Below, one piece after another: positions 21,975 through 28,419 of a DNA stretch of 32,331 nt. This DNA comes from Chloroflexota bacterium (GTDB lineage: Bacteria > Chloroflexota > Anaerolineae > Anaerolineales > UBA11858). The translations under genes were made by a program, and so were the position numbers. The stretch is taken from NCBI GenBank assembly GCA_018263575.1, contig JAANWX010000032.1:1-32331 (forward strand), written 5' to 3'. Numbering within the stretch: position 1 is the first letter of the stretch; the number at the start of each line of letters is the position of its first letter. A model generated the notes under the pieces. That model did not search any database. It was not told the origin of the DNA and saw only the letters and a program-made list of their open reading frames with translations.

Positions 21975-23531
21975 ATGTCAAACCATCTCATCACTGATAA
22001 TTTAGAATCACTCCTTAACATTTTGCCCCCTCACATCACGGAAAGAATTTTGGCGGCCGGCGATAAAGACAATCTCGTCGAAGTGGTCTTGGATTTGGGG
22101 CGTATCCCTACCGCGCGTTTCGCGGACACCGAGGTAGAGCTTAGCAAAAAAGAGGTTGTGCGCGCTGAGATCGATTCCATCGTGGAGAATATTGGCGAGT
22201 TCGATGACGATAACCGGGCCGGGATAGAGCGCACCCTGCACCGCATTGCCGCCATTCGCAACCGCACCGGCGACGTGGTCGGATTGACGTGCCGCGTGGG
22301 GCGGGCCGTTTATGGGACCACGGACATTATCCAGGATTTGATCGAAAGCTCCAAGAGTCTGCTTTTGCTCGGCCGTCCGGGGGTGGGGAAGACGACCATG
22401 TTGCGCGAGGCAGCCCGGATTTTGGCGGAGAGCAAGCGCGTGGTGATTGTCGACACCTCCAACGAGATTGGCGGGGATGGCGATGTCCCGCATCCGGCCA
22501 TCGGCAAAGCCCGCCGCATGCAGGTCGCCGCTCCCTCCTTGCAGCATGAGGTGATGATCGAGGCGGTCGAGAATCACAACCCCGAAGCCATTGTCATCGA
22601 CGAAATTGGACGCGAGCTAGAAGCGCTGGCGGCACGCACGATCGCCGAGCGCGGCGTACAATTGATTGGCACAGCCCACGGCAACACATTAGAAAACTTG
22701 CTCATTAATCCCACTTTGTCAGATTTGATCGGCGGCATTGAGTCGGTCACCCTCTCCGACGAAGAAGCCCGCCGCAGGGGAACGCAGAAAACCGTTTTGG
22801 AGCGGCGCTCTCATCCTACTTTCCATGTCCTGATTGAAATTCAGACCCGTGACCGCTTGGCCATTCACGAGGATGTCGCTACTGCTGTAGATTCTATGCT
22901 GCGGGAAGAATTAATGGTGCCCGAAATTCGTTCCCGCGAAGAAAGCGGCGAAATCAGCGTCCGAAAATCTCCCACTCGGCCTAAGTTAGAAAAAGCCTCT
23001 CAGGGTATTCAGCGCCAGGCCAGTTACCAGCCTGAGGTGTTCCTCCCTGAACAGCCGCGCGAAAAACTAGACGAGATCGCTATTTTCCCCTATGGTGTGG
23101 CCCGAGACCGCCTGACGAAAGCGTCCAAGAGCTTAGAAGTGCCCATCTCCATCCAGAAAAAAGTTCGCGACGCAGACATTGCCGTCACCCTGAAACATCA
23201 TTACCGCAAACACCCCCAACAGATCAAGGATGCGGAAAAACTAGGGTTGCCAATTTATGTTTTACGCTCGAATACCCTGAAGCGCATGGAACGTTTTTTG
23301 CGGGATTTATTCAACTTGCCAAAGACTTCTCTTTCTCCGGAGGAAGAGGGGGATTTGCAACAGGCCCAAGGGGCTATTCAAGCCGTCCTCAACGGAGAGC
23401 GCTGGGTCGAGCTTCCGCCAACGACGTCCTATATCCGCCGCTTACAGCATCAAATGGCCCGACAGGCGAATTTAACCTCGCATTCTTATGGGAAGGATCC
23501 CAATAGGCGGGTGAGGATTTTTAGGGAGTAG
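21975..23531 (+). CDS. SpoIIIAA/Ycf45-like ATPase with C-terminal R3H domain
   Basis: The 518-residue protein starts with an alpha/beta region followed by an AAA-type ATPase. Walker A is GRPGVGKTT (residues 133-141), Walker B is EAIVIDEIGRE (about 204-214), and GTAHGNTLENLL serves as sensor region. A linker (about 310-360) leads to a conserved IFPYGVARDRL region. The C-terminus has an R3H fold (SYIRRLQHQMARQANLTSHS), in which Arg and His four residues apart mark single-stranded nucleic-acid binding. This is the domain order of the Ycf45/SpoIIIAA-like 'R3H domain-containing nucleic acid-binding' proteins of cyanobacteria, plastids and Chloroflexota. Their function is not well established. It follows the GNAT-like gene after 3 bases. 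Confidence 0.88.
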   Translation: MSNHLITDNLESLLNILPPHITERILAAGDKDNLVEVVLDLGRIPTARFADTEVELSKKEVVRAEIDSIVENIGEFDDDNRAGIERTLHRIAAIRNRTGDVVGLTCRVGRAVYGTTDIIQDLIESSKSLLLLGRPGVGKTTMLREAARILAESKRVVIVDTSNEIGGDGDVPHPAIGKARRMQVAAPSLQHEVMIEAVENHNPEAIVIDEIGRELEALAARTIAERGVQLIGTAHGNTLENLLINPTLSDLIGGIESVTLSDEEARRRGTQKTVLERRSHPTFHVLIEIQTRDRLAIHEDVATAVDSMLREELMVPEIRSREESGEISVRKSPTRPKLEKASQGIQRQASYQPEVFLPEQPREKLDEIAIFPYGVARDRLTKASKSLEVPISIQKKVRDADIAVTLKHHYRKHPQQIKDAEKLGLPIYVLRSNTLKRMERFLRDLFNLPKTSLSPEEEGDLQQAQGAIQAVLNGERWVELPPTTSYIRRLQHQMARQANLTSHSYGKDPNRRVRIFRE

Positions 23532-23735
23532 GGGAACGGGGAGCAGCAGATCAGGGAGCAGGGGGGCAGGGAAACAGTAGATCAGGAATCAGGGAACAGG
23601 GGAGCAGTAGATCAGGAATCAGGGAGCGGGGGAGCAGTGACTATTGACTGGGTAATTAGGAGATCGCAAGACCATAATGAGTTTTAGGCCATTCAGACTA
23701 CAAGACTACCTAACTAAGGACTACTAGACTAACCG
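23532..23735. repeat. GGGGAGCAGTAGATCAGGAATC and GACTACAAGACTACC arrays before tmk
   Basis: From 23532 to about 23642 the words GGAGCAGCAGATCAGG, GGAATCAGGGAACAGG and GGGGAGCAGTAGATC repeat. After about 45 bases of unique sequence, CAGACTACAAGACTACCTAA and GGACTACTAGACTAACC reach the tmk start at 23736. No ribosome site is evident between array and ATG. The order matches the pdxS-pdxT spacer. Confidence 0.75.
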
Positions 23736-24386
23736 ATGTTCATCACACTCGAAGGGCCCGAAGGTAGCGGCAAAACCACGCAAATTGTTAAATTAGCCCA
23801 ATTCCTCGAGGAACAGGGGCATAATGTGATTCGCACGCGGGAGCCCGGAGGAACGAGGATTGGGGATCAGATTCGCGCTACATTATTGGCGCTAGAGAAT
23901 ACAGAAATGCACCCCCGCACCGAAGCTTTGCTGCTTCAAGCGTCTCGGGCGCAACTGGTAGAAGAGATTATTATCCCACGTTTAGCAAAGGGAGAAATTG
24001 TCCTCTGTGACCGTTATGCGGATTCTACGCTCGCTTATCAGGGATATGGGCATCAGCACGACCTGGAGCCGTTGCGGAAGATCGTCCAATACGCCACCGG
24101 AGGTTTAAAACCGGATTTAACGATTTTGCTCGATTTGGCAGTGGAAGAGGGCTTGAGCCGCAGGCATGAGGCGGGAGATATCAATCGCTTGGATGCTTTG
24201 GACCTGGACTTCCACCGCCGCGTGAGGGAGGGATATTTAGAACTCGCCAAGGAAGAGCCTGAACGCTGGGTGGTCGTCAACGCCGATCAGCCCTTCGAGG
24301 TCATTCAGCGGGAAATTCGGGAGCTTGTGTCAAGGAAGATTTCCCCTCGTTTCGGGGGTAACCACCCCGACACTTCGCCGAAATGA
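23736..24386 (+). CDS. tmk: Thymidylate kinase
   Basis: Tmk phosphorylates dTMP to dTDP. The 216-residue enzyme has the P-loop EGPEGSGKTTQ (residues 6-16), the TREPGGTRIGD block, the DRYADSTLAYQGYG motif and a lid with SRRHEAGDINRLDALD. The last 16 residues (from 201, KISPRFGGNHPDTSPK) are encoded by a palindromic repeat element that also supplies the stop codon. They are probably not part of the conserved fold. The ATG at 23736 has no clear Shine-Dalgarno and follows a repeat array. It lies downstream of the R3H ATPase. Confidence 0.95.
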   Translation: MFITLEGPEGSGKTTQIVKLAQFLEEQGHNVIRTREPGGTRIGDQIRATLLALENTEMHPRTEALLLQASRAQLVEEIIIPRLAKGEIVLCDRYADSTLAYQGYGHQHDLEPLRKIVQYATGGLKPDLTILLDLAVEEGLSRRHEAGDINRLDALDLDFHRRVREGYLELAKEEPERWVVVNADQPFEVIQREIRELVSRKISPRFGGNHPDTSPK

Positions 24387-24389
24387 CAT
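24336..24389. repeat. Degenerate palindromic element forming the 3' end of tmk
   Basis: AAGATTTCCCCTCG at 24336-24349 and CGCCGAAATGACAT at 24376-24389 are the same outer words as in the palindrome at 191-282. The middle is a CGGGG...CCCCG hairpin. The tmk stop TGA is the one inside AAATGACA. Confidence 0.6.
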
Positions 24390-24402
24390 CGTTCATTCCC
24401 TG

Positions 24403-24477
24403 CCAACTGACATTGCCCCCTCGCTCATCACGCATTACTCATTACTCTTTACTCATTACTCATCACGCCCTCACGCT
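24403..24477. repeat. TTACTCATTACTCTTTACTC word array between tmk and the AAC(3)-like gene
   Basis: ATCACGCATTACTCATTACT, CTTTACTC and ATTACTCATCACG repeat with a 7-8 base period and fill the space between two convergent genes. The family is the one at 123-180, 379-424 and 9537-9630. Confidence 0.7.
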
Positions 24478-25539
24478 TCAAATTCCACGCCTGCGCACTT
24501 CCCGTCTCACCGCTTCACATCGCGCACAGCGCCCATTTTCACACAACAAGGCGGTGGGGTCTTTGCGGATAAGCTCTCGGGTGACGCGAATCAAATTTTC
24601 GAGGGATATGGCCGCGAGCATTGTTGATCTTAATTTCTCTTTTTTGACATAATATTGAATAGGCTGAGATAAGGCGCTAAAACCTTGCGCGCACCCAGGA
24701 AAATTGGGGCATTCTAGGCTTCCTGCCGGGGTAAGCGCCCAACGCATAAATTGTTTTCGCCCAGCCAATTGCTCGGCATGGTGAATGCTGGTATTGGCGG
24801 TCTGGTCAATACCAACAAGCAACACCCAACCTCCCTTATCCGCTAGGACTTCAATGGGGGCCAAGGGATCAGAGAGTTTTTGGGCCTCCAAGGCATCCTC
24901 AACACGCACCCCCGCAAAAGAGAGAATAGGGTGCCGAGAACGCTTGCCATAAGGCTGATCCAAGATAATCTCTGGCAACTTTCCCATGGGGAAACTGGGT
25001 TGTAAATCAGGAGTGAAGAAGAGCGCGTCTCCGTTATCTATGGGCGGATTATCATAGTCCACAGCATTATTCTCTGGCCCTTCCCCGGGAACCGTCATCG
25101 TCTGGTACGTAAACGCCGGGGCCATAATAGGGCCATAAACAGCGTCTAAAGCTCCCCAAAATTTATTCTTTTCCCCCTGTGTATTGCCCAAAATACCTGG
25201 CGAGGCATGAACAATAACGGGTTTATCGGCCGGAATCTCTAACGTTCGAAAAGCATTTACAAGCTCCCGATAAGTCATCTTGGATATCAAGCTTCGTTGA
25301 ATTGGGCTGCGCGCCATGCCATATAATCCAAGAGAATTATCTTTTTCCCATTCATCAATCCAGCAAGCCACAAGGTCGGGATGGACATCATAAATATCAG
25401 CGATTTCCTTAATCGGGTATCCTTGGTGGCTCAACAATAGGCTATGGGCGCGTTTTCTCACTTGTGGCGCCTCATGATTATCGTAAAAAGCCCTCAACTT
25501 AACTTCTTGGGAATCAGACAATGACGAGACCCGTTTCAT
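24478..25539 (-). CDS. Fusion: transposase-type HTH domain + AAC(3)-like acetyltransferase domain
   Basis: The 353-residue protein joins two unrelated parts. Residues 1-~85 form a homeodomain-like helix-turn-helix as in IS630-type transposases (VRKRAHSLLLSHQGYPIKEI, VHPDLVACWIDEWEKDNSLG). From ~88 it follows the aminoglycoside N3-acetyltransferase (Antibiotic_NAT) family: MTYRELVNAFRTLEI, KPVIVHASPG, RSRHPILSFAGV, DKGGWVLLVGIDQTANTSIH then HAEQLAG, with the family's His and Glu. A C-terminal tail adds a cysteine group (CENGRCARCEAVRR) and earlier Cys residues (LECPNFPGC), perhaps a metal site. Aminoglycoside modification should not be assumed, because relatives include chemically unrelated N-acetyltransferases. 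Both parts are in one frame with no internal stop. It lies 15 bases after the stop of none and 15 bases from the crotonase gene on the same strand. Confidence 0.75.
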   Translation of the reverse strand: MKRVSSLSDSQEVKLRAFYDNHEAPQVRKRAHSLLLSHQGYPIKEIADIYDVHPDLVACWIDEWEKDNSLGLYGMARSPIQRSLISKMTYRELVNAFRTLEIPADKPVIVHASPGILGNTQGEKNKFWGALDAVYGPIMAPAFTYQTMTVPGEGPENNAVDYDNPPIDNGDALFFTPDLQPSFPMGKLPEIILDQPYGKRSRHPILSFAGVRVEDALEAQKLSDPLAPIEVLADKGGWVLLVGIDQTANTSIHHAEQLAGRKQFMRWALTPAGSLECPNFPGCAQGFSALSQPIQYYVKKEKLRSTMLAAISLENLIRVTRELIRKDPTALLCENGRCARCEAVRREVRRRGI

Positions 25540-25554
25540 AGTGCCTCCTACAAC

Positions 25555-26331
25555 TTACGCTCCTTGCCATTCAGCTTTTCGTTTTTCTATAAAAGCCCGC
25601 ATGCCTTCTTTTTGGTCTTCGGAAGCAAATAAGAGATAAAATAACCGGCGCTCATCTTCCAGGCCCCCAGCCAAAAAGGTTTCGAAGGCTTTGTTGACCG
25701 CTTCTTTACCGAACAGAACTGCCAAAGGAGCGCGCTGGGCAATTTCCTTGGCCAATGTAAAGGCCTTATCAAAATATTCTTCCACAGGAAGGACATAATT
25801 CACCAGCCCATACTCGAGGGCCTCGTGCGCCGTCAATTTTCGGTCGTTGAGCACCATCTCCATGGCAAGGGCTTTGCCAACGGCCTTGGTCAAACGCTGT
25901 GTCCCTCCGGCCCCGGGAATGACGCCCAAATTAATTTCGGGTTGTCCAAACTTAGCCGTCTCTGAAGCGACCACCATATCGCAGGCCATGGCCAATTCAT
26001 TCCCGCCTCCCAGGCACCAACCAGAAACAGCGGCGATGATGGGCTTCCTGATTTCATGTATTTGGGCGAAGGTGGGAATAAAGTCGCTCTTTAACATATC
26101 TACGGGAGAAGCGGTAGACATTTCTTTAATATCCGCCCCGGCCGCAAAGGCTTTATCGCTCCCCGTGATGAGCATAGCGCCAATTTCCTCTTGGGCGTCA
26201 AAAGCGAACAAGGCATTCATGGCCTCTTGCATAAGCTGCGGACTGAGGGCATTGAGCGCCTTGGGGCGATTGAAACGAATAATGCCTACACCTTCCTTCG
26301 TTTCGTTAAGAATGGTTTTATATTCGGTCAT
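25555..26331 (-). CDS. Enoyl-CoA hydratase (crotonase family)
   Basis: The 258-residue enzyme hydrates trans-2-enoyl-CoA. Both catalytic glutamates of true hydratases are visible, in GWCLGGGNELAMACD and GQPEINLGVIPGAGGTQRLT. The oxyanion-hole segment KAFAAGADIKEM is present, and the AVGKALAMEMVL helix resembles mitochondrial short-chain ECHS1. I chose the ATG at 26329-26331 because AAGGAGA lies 6 bases upstream; an ATG 21 bases earlier has no such site. It may function in butyrate/fatty acid metabolism or acyl-CoA degradation. No thiolase or acyl-CoA dehydrogenase is in the window. It shares a strand with the SDR gene, but a hairpin separates the two. Confidence 0.92.
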   Translation of the reverse strand: MTEYKTILNETKEGVGIIRFNRPKALNALSPQLMQEAMNALFAFDAQEEIGAMLITGSDKAFAAGADIKEMSTASPVDMLKSDFIPTFAQIHEIRKPIIAAVSGWCLGGGNELAMACDMVVASETAKFGQPEINLGVIPGAGGTQRLTKAVGKALAMEMVLNDRKLTAHEALEYGLVNYVLPVEEYFDKAFTLAKEIAQRAPLAVLFGKEAVNKAFETFLAGGLEDERRLFYLLFASEDQKEGMRAFIEKRKAEWQGA

Positions 26332-26354
26332 CTTTTCTCCTTGATAGAACATTC

Positions 26355-26400
26355 AGGGGGACCAAACCAGGTTTCTATGAGAATCTAGTTTGGTTCCCCT
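26355..26400 (-). terminator. Imperfect palindrome of the AAACCTGG family, likely terminator of the SDR operon
   Basis: The left arm 26355-26376 contains ACCAAACCAGGTTTCT; the loop is ATG; the right arm 26380-26400 contains AGAATCTAGTTTGGTTCCCC. It is homologous to the palindrome at 2755-2799 but has accumulated mismatches. It lies behind the - strand SDR gene and before the crotonase gene. Confidence 0.6.
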
Positions 26401-26415
26401 TATTATACAACAAAA

Positions 26416-27105
26416 TTACAGCAATACTTCAGAAATGGGGTATTCTCCTGTTTTTGAGGCAGCCATGCCGGTGATTCTTTTGGAAGTAGCGGTGCTGTAT
26501 CGCAAAATATGCCTCATAAGGTCTTCCTCAGTCATGCCCTGGGGATAAACAGCGTTAACGTGGACGTTGCCTGATTCAAGCTCGTGAGCGGATTCATGCG
26601 TCAGCCGCAACAGGGCGGAAGCGCTGACCGTCAGCGCGGGGTTCCCCGTCCCGGGGATGATGTTGACCACCGCCCCGCCGCGAGGCTCCTCCCCCCCACC
26701 AGCAGCCCCTTCCCCAGCCACACGGCCAAAGGCTTGGAGGGCGTAAAACACGCCGGAAAGGTTGACATCCAGGGAACGCTGCCAATCCCACTCATCCAGG
26801 GCCAGAATTCCACCTTTGGGGTTGACATAGCCCGCGTTTATTAAAACGTCAATGTGCCCCCAATCCTCCAGCACTTCTTCCACAACTCCCTGCACGATGC
26901 GTTTTTTGGCCATATCGCTGGCATAGGTGCAGCACTCTCCTCCCGAGGCGTGGATGGCTTCTTCCACCTCCGCCAATAGCAGGGGAGAAATGTCAACGGC
27001 GGCTATACTCGCTCCCTCAGCGGCCAAAGCTTCGGCCAGCGTTCTTCCCACGCCGCGCCCGGCGCCGGTGATGAGGATGATTTGATCCGTAAGTGCTTGT
27101 GTCAT
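26416..27105 (-). CDS. SDR-family protein with missing catalytic Tyr and Lys
   Basis: The 229-residue protein has the short-chain dehydrogenase Rossmann fold: LITGAGRGVGRTLAE near residue 12 (TGxxxGxG), DVLINAGYVN (NAG motif) and the LDVNLSGVFYAL helix. Where active members have Ser followed by YxxxK, this one reads NIIPGTG and then LTVSASALLRLTHESAHELE. The Tyr and Lys of YSASK are thus absent, so ordinary dehydrogenase chemistry is unlikely. A low-complexity Gly-rich loop (GEGAAGGGEEPRGG, about residues 130-143) is also unusual. GGAG lies 7 bases before the ATG. The upstream EthD-like frame overlaps it by 89 bases. It may be a non-catalytic partner or a decaying gene. Confidence 0.8.
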   Translation of the reverse strand: MTQALTDQIILITGAGRGVGRTLAEALAAEGASIAAVDISPLLLAEVEEAIHASGGECCTYASDMAKKRIVQGVVEEVLEDWGHIDVLINAGYVNPKGGILALDEWDWQRSLDVNLSGVFYALQAFGRVAGEGAAGGGEEPRGGAVVNIIPGTGNPALTVSASALLRLTHESAHELESGNVHVNAVYPQGMTEEDLMRHILRYSTATSKRITGMAASKTGEYPISEVLL

Positions 27106-27448
27106 GGGATGCTCCTGTTTTGGGAGACCTGCGGATGTTTTCTAGCTCGTCTTCCTTATGTTCGGCGATGAGGATCGTGGCCCGGCCTTGGGTCATGTCG
27201 TGGATGAGCTGCCCGGCTTTTTCCCCGTGAGGGGAGGTCATCCCCCGCAGCAAGGCGTCCTTATCTGGGAAGTAGAATTCGTAAACACGCCTGATGATCT
27301 CCCGCCCATGAACCAGCTCTCGGGCGTGGGTGGCGGATTCCCGAATCAAGCCCGGCATCTGCTCGACGTAATGCAAAAATTCTGGCCAAGCCTCATCAAG
27401 TGCGCTTTCATCAACGTGTGGGGGGATCAGGATCATGAGTTTGTACAT
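27017..27448 (-). CDS. EthD-like dimeric alpha-beta barrel protein
   Basis: The 143-residue frame opens with MYKLMILIPPHVDESALDEA and has HYVEQMPGLIRESATHARELV, RRVYEFYFPDKDALLRGMTS and a region ending in GRATILIAEHKE. This is the ferredoxin-like fold of EthD/DABB proteins (often about 100-110 residues). Residues after ~106 run into the SDR gene in another frame and read as a low-quality, Arg/His-rich tail. The true gene may therefore end earlier through a frameshift, or simply overlap. The ATG at 27446-27448 has TATAAT 6 bases upstream and no ribosome site, which suggests a leaderless transcript. Function is unknown; members act in ether and polyketide-type chemistry. Confidence 0.75.
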   Translation of the reverse strand: MYKLMILIPPHVDESALDEAWPEFLHYVEQMPGLIRESATHARELVHGREIIRRVYEFYFPDKDALLRGMTSPHGEKAGQLIHDMTQGRATILIAEHKEDELENIRRSPKTGASHDTSTYGSNHPHHRRRARRGKNAGRSFGR

Positions 27449-27454
27449 GCTTAT

Positions 27455-27460
27455 ATTATA
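27455..27460 (-). promoter_or_regulatory. -10 box (TATAAT) for a probably leaderless EthD-SDR transcript
   Basis: On the - strand TATAAT is followed by ATAAGC and then the ATG at 27448. A start site 6-8 bases after the -10 would fall at or next to the A of the start codon. No clear -35 is seen; the upstream region is TTTTTTAAAA. Confidence 0.6.
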
Positions 27461-27489
27461 CTCGCTTTGGTATGTTTTAAAAAACGCGC

Positions 27490-27537
27490 GTGGGGAAACC
27501 TGGATAATGTCATATGACACTATCCAGGTTTCCCCAC
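27490..27537. repeat. 48-bp near-perfect palindrome in a divergent promoter region
   Basis: GTGGGGAAACCTGGATA (27490-27506) and its exact complement (27521-27537) flank TGTCATATGACA, itself a palindrome; only one base pair is mismatched. It lies between two divergent genes, so it cannot terminate either. It sits just upstream of the EthD promoter. It shares the AAACCTGG core with 2755-2799 and 26355-26400. It could be an operator or a mobile repeat. Confidence 0.75.
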
Positions 27538-27631
27538 TCTTCACAATTCGCACCATTTACTGATAACCTATTTATGGTATTATACACGCATACAATAAGA
27601 AATAAGTTTAGAAGAAAAAGATAATCAAATT

Positions 27632-28000
27632 ATGAGTGACAAAATTACTATCATCGAAGGCCCTACCCCCGTATTTCAAGAAGTCGACGGTCTCTGGAGC
27701 TACAGCCTCATAGAAAGCCATCTCCAACACGACACGCTTTTCACTGAGTTACGAGCTTTTAACGGAAATTCCTTGGTGGAGCGGTGCCGCCAAGCGTGGC
27801 GCGGACAAGAACCTATCTATCTCGAATTCCGCACCAAAGATGGGTTACCGGATCAATTGCCCATTGTCGCCGCCCACAACAAGAAAATCGAGGAGGGCGA
27901 CGTACTTCAACTTTGGCTCCGCCTGGAGCGGAAGGACACCGAAATAGAGATAAAGTTCATTGATGACTATGAAGACGATGATCCGGATATGCTTTTTTAA
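27632..28000 (+). CDS. Small conserved acidic protein of unknown function
   Basis: I do not recognise a named family for this 122-residue protein. It is predicted to be soluble and rich in beta strands, with ITIIEGPTPVFQEVDGLWSY at the start, a central IYLEFRTKDGLPDQLPIVAA and a very acidic end (FIDDYEDDDPDMLF). No signal peptide or membrane helix is present. A weak GAAAAAGA stretch precedes the ATG at 27632. A strong terminator follows, so it is a single-gene transcript, divergent from the EthD-SDR pair across the 48-bp palindrome. Confidence 0.75.
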   Translation: MSDKITIIEGPTPVFQEVDGLWSYSLIESHLQHDTLFTELRAFNGNSLVERCRQAWRGQEPIYLEFRTKDGLPDQLPIVAAHNKKIEEGDVLQLWLRLERKDTEIEIKFIDDYEDDDPDMLF

Positions 28001-28019
28001 ATTGCTTCTTCCTACCCCA

Positions 28020-28055
28020 AAACTCTCAGGCCTAAACCTGGGAGTTTGTCTTTTT
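28020..28055 (+). terminator. Intrinsic terminator
   Basis: AAACTCTCAGG (28020-28030) pairs with CCTGGGAGTTT (28037-28047) with one wobble, followed by GTCTTTTT. It lies 20 bases after the previous stop and just before the convergent gene, so it may serve both strands. Confidence 0.85.
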
Positions 28056-28062
28056 AACCACC

Positions 28063-28323
28063 TTATAAATCCTCAAAATCCCCCTCGATGATCTCATCCT
28101 GCACTTTTTGAGCCTCTTTATACTCGTCAAGGATCTCCTGGGGAACGAGGGCTATGAAAATCCCCATCGCCAAAGCGATGATACCAGCATCATTAATGGG
28201 TCCGGGGAAGAAATCCGGGAAAATGATCAGGTAAATTAAAGAAAGAATGGGCAGGAGTTTAATCAGCGGATGTATCCGGTCATCTTTCATCAAGCGAATG
28301 AACAAGCTAAGTTGCTTAATCAT
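28063..28323 (-). CDS. DUF1232-like small membrane protein
   Basis: The 86-residue protein begins MIKQLSLFIRLMKDDRIHPL and has two hydrophobic segments, LIKLLPILSLIYLIIFPDFF and IIALAMGIFIALVP. Between them is the short polar turn FFPGPINDAG, which recalls the DUF1232 'P-D-..P-...G..DD' pattern. An acidic C-terminal helix follows. The role is unknown. Its start is bordered by AT-rich sequence shared with the divergent HAD gene. Confidence 0.75.
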   Translation of the reverse strand: MIKQLSLFIRLMKDDRIHPLIKLLPILSLIYLIIFPDFFPGPINDAGIIALAMGIFIALVPQEILDEYKEAQKVQDEIIEGDFEDL

Positions 28324-28401
28324 AAGACCTCACTTTTAGGGCATACATTTAATTTAAGGTGAATTATACTACTTTGGACAACACAACTCATTAAAATTTT
28401 G

Positions 28402-28407
28402 TATAAT
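28402..28407 (+). promoter_or_regulatory. -10 box (TATAAT) for the HAD gene
   Basis: A perfect TATAAT ends 12 bases before the ATG at 28420, with no Shine-Dalgarno in the remaining leader. The expected 5' UTR is only about 5 bases. TTGGAC at 28374-28379 is too far (22 bases) for a standard -35. Confidence 0.55.
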
Positions 28408-28419
28408 TAGGACATACAC

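Noticed and set aside
22008-22577. 189-residue - strand frame inside the R3H ATPase gene
   Set aside because: It is an antisense shadow of a well-conserved ATPase, with no family features or ribosome site.
24336-24389. Terminator after tmk based on the CGGGG/CCCCG hairpin
   Set aside because: It lies inside the coding sequence, lacks a T-tract and matches the dispersed palindromic element.
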